Positions 54,188-63,594 of a stretch of 64,000 nt of DNA are shown piece by piece; within the stretch, counting starts at the first letter, position 1, and each line of letters begins with the position of its first letter. Source of the stretch: Actinomycetes bacterium (GTDB lineage: Bacteria > Actinomycetota > Acidimicrobiia > Acidimicrobiales > Acidimicrobiaceae); assembly GCA_021803345.1 (NCBI GenBank), contig JAJZLS010000088.1:1-64000 (forward strand), read 5' to 3'. A program made the translations under genes and the position numbers. Below the pieces are notes generated by a model that made no database searches, was not told the origin of the DNA, and saw only the letters and a list, made by a program, of their open reading frames with translations.

Positions 54188-54694
54188 TCACGCCCGAATA
54201 GCAGTAAGTAGGTATTCTAGGTCGTTTTTATCGGCTGAAATTATCAGAATTCTTGCATGTGGCCTGAGCGCGGCAACTGTTGAATCTGCGTTAGTGGATG
54301 CGATGATCCCGGCGGTCATAATTCCCCGGACGGTGCATGCAGCTGCAATAGTGTTAGCCGCTGCCGCTCCGGTATCTTGGGTTGCCACCATTACCACCAC
54401 ATCGACTGAATCGAGTTCCTGGTTCAGAGGAATGGTTTCGCCGTCGAAGGACCTAAGGGTTACTTCAACCGAGCTGCCGATATAGCTGTCACAGGATGGG
54501 GAGGTATCTAATGCGAAAAAATGAGCCGATTGCCATTGTTGGGAAGCAGCCTTACGTACAATTTCTTCAGCACCCTTGTCAAGCGCGATTACCCGCGCAC
54601 CCCTGGTAGGGACGAGCGGGTAATCAATCCTGTATCGGCTTTCTGATCTAGCAGTTGCCCTTTGGGAATTACTTAGTAACGATTGACCGTACAT
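54188..54694 (-). CDS. Conserved protein of unknown function (168 aa)
   Basis: No named domain recognised. It has a Rossmann-like look: VDVVVMVATQDTGAAAANTIAAAC, then RGIMTAGIIAS and a C-terminal ALRPHARILIISADKNDLEYLLTAIRA. Lies between the Rieske oxygenase gene (5-base gap) and the PanB-like gene (34 bases), in one operon, so it probably works with one of them. Confidence 0.65.
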   Translation of the reverse strand: MYGQSLLSNSQRATARSESRYRIDYPLVPTRGARVIALDKGAEEIVRKAASQQWQSAHFFALDTSPSCDSYIGSSVEVTLRSFDGETIPLNQELDSVDVVVMVATQDTGAAAANTIAAACTVRGIMTAGIIASTNADSTVAALRPHARILIISADKNDLEYLLTAIRA

Positions 54695-54699
54695 ATTTT

Positions 54700-55986
54700 C
54701 TAAACTGATGCTTGACGAACGCCAGGTTGAACGCTGAGTTCAACTTTTAGCGCCTCGTTGAAGGCCTGGTCTTTCGGAAGCACCACTGAAGCTGAGCGAA
54801 CCCTATGATGAGCCGGGTTGACTCCGGGTGGAATTGTTCCATTCTCAGCTAAATCTAGAGCAGCTTGACGGAGCTTTGCTCGTGCTTTGACGATTCCAAT
54901 GTCCGTCGTGGTTAGTCTTTCCTTAGTGCGGTCGACGATGGGGCCCATGCTTTCCTGAAGTGACGCGTCCTGAAGGGCAATGCCAGCGACTCCAGAGAAT
55001 GTTTCGTGACGTTTTTGAGCTTCCCGGTCCATCAAGTAGTCATTGCTCTTGTTTCGCACTGGGATATATGTACCTGGGATGTTCTCGCTGTGGACTCCAT
55101 GACCGTCCTTCATGGCTTGCAACTCTGTTTCGGTAAGAGGCCGCACCGGATGATAGTCGTAAGTAAATACCCAACAATTTTCGTCATCGACTGGCACCCA
55201 GAAGTGACCGTGGACTGGATGATCTCCTCGTGGGGGCACCATTGTAAAGCTTGGCATTATCCAGGGTGTAACCCGCCAATAGTAATGACCTTCCTCAGCG
55301 TTTCTTCTGGCGGCAATAAACAGTCCACCATCGGCATCGGCTACCTCAAAAAAGGGCTTGAGATCCTTTAAGTTGTACTCGTTACCTTTAGCTCCCTTGA
55401 AAAGCGGGTCATTGTGCAGCCCACTTGAATGAAGAAATGATACATGGCTAGAGTCGATTCCACCCTCTAATGCCTGGAGCCAATTTGATTCCTGGAATCT
55501 CTTAGATGTAAAAGTTTGGTTTGCTGGCACATGTAGCCATTCAAAATCGGGTAATGGCGGGGTCTTTTCTGGATCACCCATGTAAGTCCATAGTACGTCA
55601 CCCAGCTGAACCAGCGGGTAAGAGCGCAGCTTCACGTTTTGACAGAAAGTGCTATTTGATGGTTCTGATGGAACTTCAACGCACTGACCGGTAACGTCAT
55701 ATTTCCATCCGTGATATGCGCATCGCAGTCCAGACTCTTCATTGCGGCCGAACCACAAGGATACTCCGCGATGGGCGCAGAATTCGTCAATTAATCCAAG
55801 CCTGTCCTCTGAATCTCGAAAGGCTATAAGTCGCTCAGAAAGAAGTTTTACTCTTACTGGCGGACAGTCTTTTTCTGGCAGTTCTTCTGCCAACAGAGCT
55901 GGGATCCAATATTGTCTAAAAAGGTTGCCCATTTTGGTGTCTGGTCCTGTTTGTGTCAGGAACTCATTAACCTCTGCTCGAAGCAT
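54700..55986 (-). CDS. Rieske aromatic-ring oxygenase alpha subunit (phthalate dioxygenase-like)
   Basis: 428 residues. Rieske cluster C70-x-H72 and C89-x2-H92 in CAHRG...CAYHGWKY; mononuclear iron region EGGIDSSHVSFLH with His181 and His186; a C-terminal LigXa/phthalate-type domain. Such single-component-type oxygenases (phthalate 4,5-dioxygenase, vanillate demethylase and others) hydroxylate or demethylate aromatic acids and need a separate reductase, which is not in the window. Preceded by the inverted repeat at 56070 in the 200-base gap. First gene of the Rieske, 168-aa, PanB-like unit. Confidence 0.9.
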   Translation of the reverse strand: MLRAEVNEFLTQTGPDTKMGNLFRQYWIPALLAEELPEKDCPPVRVKLLSERLIAFRDSEDRLGLIDEFCAHRGVSLWFGRNEESGLRCAYHGWKYDVTGQCVEVPSEPSNSTFCQNVKLRSYPLVQLGDVLWTYMGDPEKTPPLPDFEWLHVPANQTFTSKRFQESNWLQALEGGIDSSHVSFLHSSGLHNDPLFKGAKGNEYNLKDLKPFFEVADADGGLFIAARRNAEEGHYYWRVTPWIMPSFTMVPPRGDHPVHGHFWVPVDDENCWVFTYDYHPVRPLTETELQAMKDGHGVHSENIPGTYIPVRNKSNDYLMDREAQKRHETFSGVAGIALQDASLQESMGPIVDRTKERLTTTDIGIVKARAKLRQAALDLAENGTIPPGVNPAHHRVRSASVVLPKDQAFNEALKVELSVQPGVRQASV

Positions 55987-56069
55987 TTTTATTTCCTTTC
56001 GCCGATCGGTTCGGTAAGAACGGTCTTTAGGAGTGATGACTTTTTTGAAACTTTGTAATGATTATACCA

Positions 56070-56088
56070 TTAACCTAGAAATGGTTAA
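56070..56088. promoter_or_regulatory. Palindromic site before the Rieske operon
   Basis: TTAACC (56070-56075), seven-base spacer, GGTTAA (56083-56088); an outer ACCAT/ATGGT symmetry overlaps it. Located about 85 bases before the Rieske gene start, a sensible place for a repressor or activator. No regulator gene is adjacent. Confidence 0.4.
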
Positions 56089-56188
56089 CAGTTGAGTAAG
56101 GTTTGACAGATTAATTAGTTGCAGTACTGTTAGAACTGGTTTTCAGCCGTCCATTTCAGTGGTTTTAGGAGCGTAAAGGCAGAGCTGA

Positions 56189-57214
56189 TCATCGGTTCTG
56201 GCTTTTGAGTCTGGCGTCAAGCCTTGGATAGACCTTTCTGGCATTTAGTTCGAAGATCTTTTTGGCCTTATCACGAGGGAGATTAAGGGCGTCGACGTAC
56301 AGCTTGGTGTCATCCCAATATTGGCCTGTTTCGGGATTTTTAACATGCGGAACAGCACCCAACATTTCTGATGCAAACAGAATGTTGTCTGCAGAGACCA
56401 CCTCAGTTAGGAGATTGATGCCAGGCTGATGGTACACGCATGTGTCGAAGTATACATTGCCCATGACGTGAGTATCGAGGTCTGGTCTTTTCAGCCTCTC
56501 AGAAAGACCTCGGTACCTTCCCCAGTGGTAGGGGACCGCTCCACCACCATGAGGGATGATAAATCGAAGCGTTGGAAATCTCGAGAACAGATCGCCCTCA
56601 ATGAACTGCATGAAGGCAGAGGTATCTGCATTTAAGTAGTGAGCCCCGAGTGCATGAAAGTTGGGATTGCAGGACCCAGAGACGTGTATCATGGCTGGTA
56701 CATCCAATTCCACCATTTTCTCGTAAAGTGGGTACCAGTATTCATCGGTGAGAGGTTTCGAAGTCCAGTAACCTCCAGATGGATCCGGATTTAGGTTACA
56801 TCCTACGAAACCCATTTGCTCGACCGCCCGCGCCAGCTCGGCTACCGAATTATCAAGCGATCCATTTGGTGTCTGCGGTAGTTGACAAACACCGGCGAAG
56901 TTATCGGGGAATAGGCTCACTACCCGATAAATCAGATCATTGTTGGTACGGGCCCAAGCAACTGCAGTATCGGGGTCCTCAACGTGATGAGCCATAGCTG
57001 ACGCTTTTGGTGAAAATATCATCAAATCACTACCGCGTTGCTTTAGCACCGCCAGTTGATTCAGTTCTATGCTCTCCCGGATGGCATCATCACTAATGGT
57101 GGCTATTGCCGGCTGCGCTAACGCCGGATTTTTGAGCCTTTCTAATTGCTGATCCCGAAAAATCTGCAATTCTGAAGGGGCTGTGGTGTAGTGCCCATGA
57201 CAATCGATGATCAT
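56189..57214 (-). CDS. ligJ: 4-oxalomesaconate hydratase-like amidohydrolase (LigJ-like)
   Basis: 341 residues. Closely follows LigJ: MIIDCHGHYTTAPSELQ, GSDLMIFSPKASAMAHHV, GFVGCNLNPDPSGGYWTSKPLTDEYWYPLYEKMVEL, MIHVSGSCNPNFHALGAHYLNADTSAFM, IIPHGGGAVPYHWGR and NARKVYPRLDA are all as in that family. LigJ hydrates 4-oxalomesaconate in the protocatechuate 4,5-cleavage and gallate pathways. The adjacent aldolase gene (LigK-like) supplies the next step. The metal ligands C-H-G-H in place of the usual H-x-H are family-typical. Confidence 0.88.
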   Translation of the reverse strand: MIIDCHGHYTTAPSELQIFRDQQLERLKNPALAQPAIATISDDAIRESIELNQLAVLKQRGSDLMIFSPKASAMAHHVEDPDTAVAWARTNNDLIYRVVSLFPDNFAGVCQLPQTPNGSLDNSVAELARAVEQMGFVGCNLNPDPSGGYWTSKPLTDEYWYPLYEKMVELDVPAMIHVSGSCNPNFHALGAHYLNADTSAFMQFIEGDLFSRFPTLRFIIPHGGGAVPYHWGRYRGLSERLKRPDLDTHVMGNVYFDTCVYHQPGINLLTEVVSADNILFASEMLGAVPHVKNPETGQYWDDTKLYVDALNLPRDKAKKIFELNARKVYPRLDARLKSQNR

Positions 57215-57245
57215 TTTAACATTCCTGTTCGCCGAGGATTAAATC

Positions 57246-57935
57246 TTATTCTGCAGCTGGTTCATCTATGTATACGAGCCCTTCGCTCTTGAGCTTGTCT
57301 CTCATGTTGTGAAAGTCAAGTCCAAGTTCGCCAGCCTGGTAGCGGGCCCGTGATACCGCCTCTTTTTCTTCCCTTGAAGCGGAAGCCTTTAACACCTGTG
57401 CCGCAGTCTTCCTGGGAACTACCACCACTCCATCGTCATCGGCAACTACTACATCGCCTGGATTGACTATCTGTCCACCGCATACTATCGGGACATTTAC
57501 CGAACCAAGTGTTTCTTTAACGGTACCCGTAGCGCAAATGTAGCGGGACCATACTGGAAATCCCATTGCCTCAAGTTCGGCCACGTCCCGGCATCCCGCG
57601 TCTATCACCAGTCCTCGAACTCCGTGCGCTTTCGCGGAGGTAGCCAACAGTTCGCCGAAATACCCTGCATCGGATGGCGATGTGGGTGCAACCACTAAAA
57701 TATCGCCCTCATTGCACCACTCAATTGCGACATGTATCATCCAGTTGTCGGCTGGAGGAACACTCACAGTTATAGCGCTTCCTGAGATTCGGGACCCTTT
57801 GTAAATTGGGTTAATTTGAGCCGCTAGAAGCCCAGTTCTTCCCTGCGCTTCATGAATTGTTGCTACTCCGAAATTGGAGAGCTGATTCACAGTCTCTGAG
57901 TCAGCTCTTGGAATATTTTGAACCACTACCGGCAT
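57246..57935 (-). CDS. ligK: 4-carboxy-4-hydroxy-2-oxoadipate aldolase-like (LigK/RraA-like)
   Basis: 229 residues. Matches the RraA-fold CHA aldolases: [102 protein letters not shown]. It would split the LigJ product to oxaloacetate and pyruvate. It overlaps the dehydrogenase stop by one base and precedes ligJ by 31 bases, forming one operon. Confidence 0.88.
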   Translation of the reverse strand: MPVVVQNIPRADSETVNQLSNFGVATIHEAQGRTGLLAAQINPIYKGSRISGSAITVSVPPADNWMIHVAIEWCNEGDILVVAPTSPSDAGYFGELLATSAKAHGVRGLVIDAGCRDVAELEAMGFPVWSRYICATGTVKETLGSVNVPIVCGGQIVNPGDVVVADDDGVVVVPRKTAAQVLKASASREEKEAVSRARYQAGELGLDFHNMRDKLKSEGLVYIDEPAAE

Positions 57936-59056
57936 TACTGCTCCTCTTTATCGAGCCACGGCATCAATGAAACATGAATAACGTCTGGTTCGCCGCCGCC
58001 AATCGCCTTGATTGCCCTGTCCACATCTTTTAGACCAAATCTATGAGTTGTGAGTAAATCAAGCGGAAATCTCTTTGACGCCAGTTGTGCTAGAGCAAGT
58101 TCGCATGCCACATAGCTGTGTCCTCTGGCGCTTTTGATGGTTATAGCTTTTTCTGTCAATTTCTTTAGAGGGAAATCTGGAAATCCAGCCAGTTCACCCT
58201 GAACTAGCAGAGTTCCACCTCGACGCTTTAGCGCATCAATTCCAAGGAAGATCGGTGTTACACCCGCACCTGAAGTGCAGTCCAGAACGACGTCCACCCC
58301 TTGACCTTTGGTGATTTCCATGATCCTTGAAAGCGCATCCTCGCTTTGTACGTCGATCACGTAATCGGCGCCCAAAACTTTAGCCAGATCTAACCGTGCT
58401 TTGTCTCGTGTGGTTCCGGTAACGATTACCAGAGAGGCCCCAGCCTGCTTGCAAGCCACTGCTTGAGACAGCCCCTGTTGGCCTGGACCCTGAATAAGCA
58501 CGGTCGAGTTATATCCGACTCCGGCGTCCAGAAGAGCCCATTGGATCCCATTGGACATTGGGGTCACAAGGCCGGCCAGTTCTGCAGACACCCCGTCGGG
58601 AACTTTGTGAATCACCGCATTCCAGGGAAGGTACATATATTCGGCAAATCCACCCCAAAGGTGATAGGGATTTTCCGCTGAAGTGTAACCATACCGACGG
58701 GCGTTGGTGTTGGTTCTCCAGTCCGTGTTTTCACAATGTCTGTATTCGCCAATATGGCACCATTGGCAGTTGAAACATCCAACGTAGTGTTCCACGAAGA
58801 TACGGTCGCCGTTTTTGACGCCTTTTCTCTCCATGAACTCTTCGCTGGCGTTAGTTACAATTCCAATGTTCTCGTGTCCCATTATCACGGGGCCCTCGAT
58901 GGTGGGTTTTGCGTACAGTTTTACGTCGGTACCGCAAATTCCCGCAACTTCCACTTTCATGAGAGCGCTCCCTTCCGGCACCTCCGGCAGTGGGAATTCT
59001 CTGATTTCGGTCGTTCCGGGACCAGTACGAACAGCTGCTAATACGGTTTGATTCAT
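57935..59056 (-). CDS. Zinc-dependent medium-chain dehydrogenase
   Basis: 373 residues. Catalytic zinc ligands in [10 protein letters not shown] and GHENIG; structural-zinc Cys cluster [15 protein letters not shown]; cofactor motif GPGQQGL in place of the usual GxGxxG. Family-level identity is sure, but not the substrate. It heads the minus-strand unit with ligK and ligJ; a role on an alcohol or dihydrodiol of the same aromatic pathway is possible. Confidence 0.85.
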   Translation of the reverse strand: MNQTVLAAVRTGPGTTEIREFPLPEVPEGSALMKVEVAGICGTDVKLYAKPTIEGPVIMGHENIGIVTNASEEFMERKGVKNGDRIFVEHYVGCFNCQWCHIGEYRHCENTDWRTNTNARRYGYTSAENPYHLWGGFAEYMYLPWNAVIHKVPDGVSAELAGLVTPMSNGIQWALLDAGVGYNSTVLIQGPGQQGLSQAVACKQAGASLVIVTGTTRDKARLDLAKVLGADYVIDVQSEDALSRIMEITKGQGVDVVLDCTSGAGVTPIFLGIDALKRRGGTLLVQGELAGFPDFPLKKLTEKAITIKSARGHSYVACELALAQLASKRFPLDLLTTHRFGLKDVDRAIKAIGGGEPDVIHVSLMPWLDKEEQ

Positions 59057-59203
59057 TGATGATTCCTCACTGAATTTCCCAAGGGCTTAAGGTATTATGC
59101 TTAGACGCATTATAGATCACAGTACCCGATACTAGTCTTTTGAGGGTTGAGATTCCAACAGGTTTTACAGCGGCTTCCGTTCGGAAAAGAGGGGGTTTGT
59201 TTT

Positions 59204-60151
59204 ATGGAAAAAAAGATTCTCAAGACGGTTACCCGAACTCAAGGGAACAATCAGGCGATTAAGGACGGATCAGTCAAGCCTAAGAACTTCGAGTTTGATT
59301 TTGAAGAAGTGCCAATTCTTGTCCAAGCATTTAGAAGAATGGTGCGGAACCTTGAATTCGATGTCTGTGAAATGGCTATAACCACATATTTATGCGCAAA
59401 GGAGCACGGCAAGAAATTTACAGCACTTCCAATCTTTTTGGTTAGAGGTTTCCACCAAGAGGCAATTTTTGTCAACGCTGAGTCAAATATTAAATCTCCT
59501 CAGGATCTCCAGGGTGGAAAAATTGGTGTCAATCGCGGCTATACAGTTACGACCGGTGTCTGGGCAAGGGGTATCCTCGGAGAAAGCTATGGAGTGGATC
59601 TTAACTCTATAACCTGGGTGCTTTCTGGCGATGAACACGTCGCCGAGTACAAGGCCCCGTCCAATGTCACTTCCATGGGAAAGGACACGACTCTGGAAGA
59701 GATGTTGATAAATGGTGAAATTGATGCTGCCATAGGCATAGAGAGTTCAAACCCAATCATCAAGCCATTGATAGATGATGCAACCGAAGTTGGATTCAAA
59801 TCACTCCAGGAAACCGGGTTGTACCCAATTAATCATCTTGTAGTTGTAAAAGACCAATTAATTGCCGATTATCCTGACCTGGCTGAAGATGTGTTTGGTG
59901 CTTTCGCAAAGGCAAAGCAGATGTATGTTGAAAAGCTTCGTGCCGGCGATATACCCCAGCCAAATAAGACAGATCAGATGTACCGCCGAGTGATGGAAGT
60001 GACCGGCGCTGATCCGCTTCCTTATGGGATCGAACCAAATCGATTTAATATTGAGAAACTTATTGACTACGCCATGGGTCAGTCAATAATAACCAGGCGC
60101 CCGTCCATAGAGGAGGTATTTGTGCCTTCCACCCTTAACCTGACGGCGTAG
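59204..60151 (+). CDS. 4,5-dihydroxyphthalate decarboxylase-like / NMT1-type substrate-binding protein
   Basis: 315 residues from ATG 59204, with AAGAGGGGG upstream; a longer frame from 59147 lacks a site. The sequence follows the Pht5/periplasmic-binding-fold group: AIKDGSVKP, then VPILVQAFRRMVRNLEFDVCEMAITTYL and G-K-I-G-V-N-R-G-Y-T-V-T-T-G-V-W-A-R-G-I-L. No signal peptide is seen, so a cytoplasmic enzyme is more likely than a transport protein. If it is a decarboxylase, 4,5-dihydroxyphthalate to protocatechuate would link the Rieske oxygenase to LigJ/LigK. Divergent from the zinc dehydrogenase gene with about 90 bases of shared promoter region. Confidence 0.72.
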   Translation: MEKKILKTVTRTQGNNQAIKDGSVKPKNFEFDFEEVPILVQAFRRMVRNLEFDVCEMAITTYLCAKEHGKKFTALPIFLVRGFHQEAIFVNAESNIKSPQDLQGGKIGVNRGYTVTTGVWARGILGESYGVDLNSITWVLSGDEHVAEYKAPSNVTSMGKDTTLEEMLINGEIDAAIGIESSNPIIKPLIDDATEVGFKSLQETGLYPINHLVVVKDQLIADYPDLAEDVFGAFAKAKQMYVEKLRAGDIPQPNKTDQMYRRVMEVTGADPLPYGIEPNRFNIEKLIDYAMGQSIITRRPSIEEVFVPSTLNLTA

Positions 60152-60160
60152 TAAACAACC

Positions 60161-60631
60161 ATGGTGATCAATGTTCCCACCAGCATAGCTATAGCAGCTG
60201 ATCATAATGGGGTGCCTCTCAAGGCGCATTTGACCGAATTCCTTATCTCCCAGGGATGCCGGGTGGTCGATCTTGGAACCAATAGCGATGAGGTGGTGGA
60301 CTATCCATACTTCTGTTATCGCTTGGCTAAACGGGTGTTATCCGGTGAGGTCGATCGTGGAGTGATGATAGGTGGCAGCGGGCAGGGGGAAACGATAGCC
60401 TTGAACAAAATCCGCGGAGTGCGTGCAGGGCTTTGTAACTCTTTGTTTGACGCCGAGATATCGAGTGGGAACAACAACGCCAATATCTTGGTATTAGCCG
60501 GGAAAGTACTCTCGTCGGATTTTGCAGAGGAAATCTTGACACTTTGGCTTAACACGCCATTTAGGGGTGGAGTTCATCAGAAAAGATTAGATCTGATATC
60601 AATGCTTGAGGCGGGCAAGGAACTTAACTAA
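60161..60631 (+). CDS. RpiB/LacAB family sugar-phosphate isomerase
   Basis: 156 residues, nine bases after the upstream gene. Typical start IAIAADHNGVPLKAHL, and the active-site loop GGSGQGE at 71-77 with Glu77, the actinobacterial form in which Glu replaces the catalytic Cys of E. coli RpiB. It would interconvert a pentose 5-phosphate or a similar sugar. Why it sits in an aromatic-acid cluster is unclear; such genes are often found there. Confidence 0.85.
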   Translation: MVINVPTSIAIAADHNGVPLKAHLTEFLISQGCRVVDLGTNSDEVVDYPYFCYRLAKRVLSGEVDRGVMIGGSGQGETIALNKIRGVRAGLCNSLFDAEISSGNNNANILVLAGKVLSSDFAEEILTLWLNTPFRGGVHQKRLDLISMLEAGKELN

Positions 60632-60737
60632 GCAGTTTGGTTTGTCTGATGGTTGTCAATGGCGGCCGTCGCCAGATTCAGCTCTGGTCATTTTGTAAAG
60701 CGGACAGATCGTCGGGATTGAATGGTGGAGGCTTTTA

Positions 60738-61592
60738 ATGGATACTATAGTCATCGCTGGAATAAAAACTAGGTATGAGGTATCCGGATCCGGTCCGCCG
60801 CTTTTGATGTATTCGCCTGGCGGGTTCGATTCGTCGCTTGAGAACTGGAGTTCTTTCAGTATCTATAGGAGGCTGAACCTTATACAACATCTAAGCGAAC
60901 GCTATACCTGTATTACTTTTGACAGGCGTGAATCAGGAAAGTCGGGTGGACGCATAGAGATTATTACCTGGAGTGACTACGTGGCTCAAGGTAGTGGGTT
61001 ACTTGATTATCTAGGGATTGACAGGGCTCACCTTATGGGCGGATGCGTTGGGTGTTCATCTGTAGCCCAATTTGCAGTCACCTACCCTGAGCGGGTGATG
61101 AGCATGGTGATGTTTTCACCAGCCGGTGGTCCAAAGTATAGGATCAATCAGCATGCCAGGTTGAACCGTCACGCCGCTTTTGTGGCTGAAAACAGTCTTG
61201 CGGCTGTTGTGGAGCTTGCCCTCAGCCACGAAAAGGGGTTTTCGCAAGATCCCAGGATTGGACCCTGGGCAAGTGTGATCCGGACTGACCCCTCCTTTGC
61301 TTCCAGTTATGCTTCTTTAGACCTGGAAAGTTATCAGACCGTTGTGGCAGGAATGACTAGGACGTTGTTTGATAAAGATACGGTGCCTGGCCCACAACCC
61401 GAGCAAATAATGAGTCTTGCTATTCCTTCATTGATAGTTCCAGGTCAGGATAGTTCGCACGCTCCGTCTGCCGCCCGATACCTTGAGGAATGCCTTTCTG
61501 GATCACAATACTGGGATATGCCGGTGGCAGATCAAACTGAGGAGACGGTAAATCCCAGAATTCTTGAGTTTTTGGATTCGCTTCAGCAGTAG
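60738..61592 (+). CDS. Alpha/beta hydrolase with Cys nucleophile
   Basis: 284 residues. Alpha/beta-fold marks: oxyanion loop YSPGGFDSS, FDRRESGKSG, then the nucleophile elbow M-G-G-C-V-G-C with C103 instead of Ser, as in dienelactone hydrolase-type enzymes, and a catalytic Asp/His region near PSLIVPGQDSSHAPS. It may hydrolyse a lactone or an activated ester or diketone. Last plus-strand gene of the aromatic island. Confidence 0.82.
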   Translation: MDTIVIAGIKTRYEVSGSGPPLLMYSPGGFDSSLENWSSFSIYRRLNLIQHLSERYTCITFDRRESGKSGGRIEIITWSDYVAQGSGLLDYLGIDRAHLMGGCVGCSSVAQFAVTYPERVMSMVMFSPAGGPKYRINQHARLNRHAAFVAENSLAAVVELALSHEKGFSQDPRIGPWASVIRTDPSFASSYASLDLESYQTVVAGMTRTLFDKDTVPGPQPEQIMSLAIPSLIVPGQDSSHAPSAARYLEECLSGSQYWDMPVADQTEETVNPRILEFLDSLQQ

Positions 61593-61610
61593 ATAGCGGA
61601 ATCTTGCTTA

Positions 61611-61630
61611 ATTTTGATGAAAATTAGTCC
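61611..61630. terminator. AT-rich hairpin between convergent genes (weak)
   Basis: TAATTTT and AAAATTA arms with GATG loop between the hydrolase and prfC ends. It could serve both directions because the arms end in A/T runs, but the stem is AT-only and weak. Confidence 0.3.
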
Positions 61631-61679
61631 AAGCTGAAAAGCCTGCGATAATGAAATCTTCCTGGGTAGATTGACTTTC

Positions 61680-63260
61680 CTAGCTAACCTGGTCCAATTT
61701 CCAGGTGGGATTTTGGGACGCAACGTGATCTAGCCAATAGGAGCTTTCAAACAGTGCCATTAGTGTTCCATCACCTCTTGCAAAAACCCTAGCTCCGTTG
61801 ATACTGTCGAGTTTTTCTGCGGTCGCTTCGTCGGTTACTCGTGCAACTTTATAGATACTTGGTGACAAAAGGACTTCCGCTCCAAATTCGTACTGAATGC
61901 GGTGAGCGAATACTTCAAACTGCATCTGTCCGACTGCGGCTAAAACGATTGGAAGTTCATCTTTTTTATCCCTTAAAACCTGGATTACTCCCTCGCGCTC
62001 AAGCTGATGCAGCCCACTGCGAAATTGCTTGTGCTTGCTGGTGTCTCGCGTCTGGACAGTGGAGAAAATTTCAGGTACAAAGGAAGCGAATGGAGGGAAA
62101 GTGACTGGGCTCGATTGGTAGAGCGTATCGCCGATCTGCAACTCGCTCGCATTGACCAGCCCGACTACGTCACCCGGGTAGGCCTTATCTATGGTGTCTC
62201 GATCCGATCCAAATACAGAGGTTGCGTACTTTGTCGAAAAGGATTTACCGGTTCTGCCATGGATCAGCGGCATCCCGCGGTTGAATTCTCCCGAACAGAC
62301 TCTTACAAAAGCCAGATGATCCCTATGGGAAGGGTCCATGTTGGCTTGGATTTTGAACACAAAACCGGAAAAAGGTTCTTCGAGTGATCTTGGTGAGCCT
62401 TCGGTGTCGCTCCTGGCGCCAGGCGGCGGCGCTAAGTCAACAATCGCGTCAAGTAGGTGCCTTACCCCAAAGTTTGTAAGTGCCGAGCCAACAAACAGGG
62501 GTGTTGTTTCGCCCGCCAGGAACGACTTGATATCTAAATTGGCTCCTATCTCATCCAGTAGGTGACATTCATATTTTGCACTTTCCCAGTCGTCACCGAT
62601 TCTTTGAGAGGCGGTATCTTCGTCGAGTATTTCCTCACTAGCCATATTTAAACCACGGATACTTCTAGTGAAATTGATAAAGGTCCCGTCTCTGCGGTCA
62701 ATAACTCCTTTAAAATTGCCGGGTATCCCTACTGGCCACGTGACTGGCGTAGGTTTGAGGTTGATCTGCCGTTCTATCTGATCGAGCAATTCCAGCGGAT
62801 CCCGGCCCGGCCTGTCGAATTTGTTGATAAATGTTATTATCGGCAAGGATTGGGCTCTACAGACTTCGAATAGTTTCAAAGTTTGGGTTTCAATGCCTTT
62901 TGCCGCATCGAGCACCATGATTGCTGCATCCACAGCGGATAGGACTCTATAGGTATCTTCGGAAAAGTCGCGGTGCCCGGGGGTGTCGAGGAGGTTGAAT
63001 ATGTGTTCACGATATTTAAATTGCAAAACTGTAGACGTGACTGAAATTCCACGCTGTTGCTCGAGGGCCATCCAATCTGAGGTGGCTTTACGTCGTCCCG
63101 CCCGAGCTTTTACCGCACCTGCTTCTGCTACCGCTCCGGCGTATAACAGAAATTTTTCAGTAAGAGTGGTTTTACCGGCATCGGGATGGCTAATGATGGC
63201 AAATGTTCGGCGTCGGTTGGCTTCTATGGATTCTTTTCTCGCGGGACTCGCAGTGTTCAC
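61680..63260 (-). CDS. prfC: Peptide chain release factor 3
   Basis: 526 residues. Translational GTPase: P-loop ISHPDAGKTTL, switch QQRGISVTST, DTPGHRD, NKFDR, and the RF3-specific domains. It recycles RF1/RF2 from the ribosome after termination. The start is the ATG at 63258-63260. Confidence 0.95.
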   Translation of the reverse strand: MNTASPARKESIEANRRRTFAIISHPDAGKTTLTEKFLLYAGAVAEAGAVKARAGRRKATSDWMALEQQRGISVTSTVLQFKYREHIFNLLDTPGHRDFSEDTYRVLSAVDAAIMVLDAAKGIETQTLKLFEVCRAQSLPIITFINKFDRPGRDPLELLDQIERQINLKPTPVTWPVGIPGNFKGVIDRRDGTFINFTRSIRGLNMASEEILDEDTASQRIGDDWESAKYECHLLDEIGANLDIKSFLAGETTPLFVGSALTNFGVRHLLDAIVDLAPPPGARSDTEGSPRSLEEPFSGFVFKIQANMDPSHRDHLAFVRVCSGEFNRGMPLIHGRTGKSFSTKYATSVFGSDRDTIDKAYPGDVVGLVNASELQIGDTLYQSSPVTFPPFASFVPEIFSTVQTRDTSKHKQFRSGLHQLEREGVIQVLRDKKDELPIVLAAVGQMQFEVFAHRIQYEFGAEVLLSPSIYKVARVTDEATAEKLDSINGARVFARGDGTLMALFESSYWLDHVASQNPTWKLDQVS

Positions 63261-63594
63261 CGTTAAATAGTACCCTTTCGAATTGTTTTAGTCGCCAAGG
63301 TCCAGGACTTCTAGACCAGGGTAAGCGATACGCTACGTTAAGGTCAAAGCTTGCGTTCCGGAAATCTCCGGGTTGGAAGGCTGGGCGTCTTCCAACCTGC
63401 TAACTAAGGACAGAAAATGAAGATTTCGAGCGGGTCGATTTGAATGAATTTGCAAAGCGTCACTGATTTGGTGTTTCGGAGGTTGGGTGGGTGGCCGAAT
63501 CCTTTAGTTTGTAGCTTGGCAATTAATTGTCTACCGGTTAGGGCTCAAAATGAATCGGTAGATGGGGACCGTTGTTAGTCGAAAGGCTTTTCTA
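63261..63594. other. Intergenic region between prfC and amt
   Basis: About 330 bases with divergent promoters. Contains a perfect 9-bp inverted repeat GGTTGGAAG (63371-63379) / CTTCCAACC (63389-63397), candidate regulatory hairpin or operator. A + strand frame 63203-63403 runs over this hairpin and is not credible. Confidence 0.45.
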
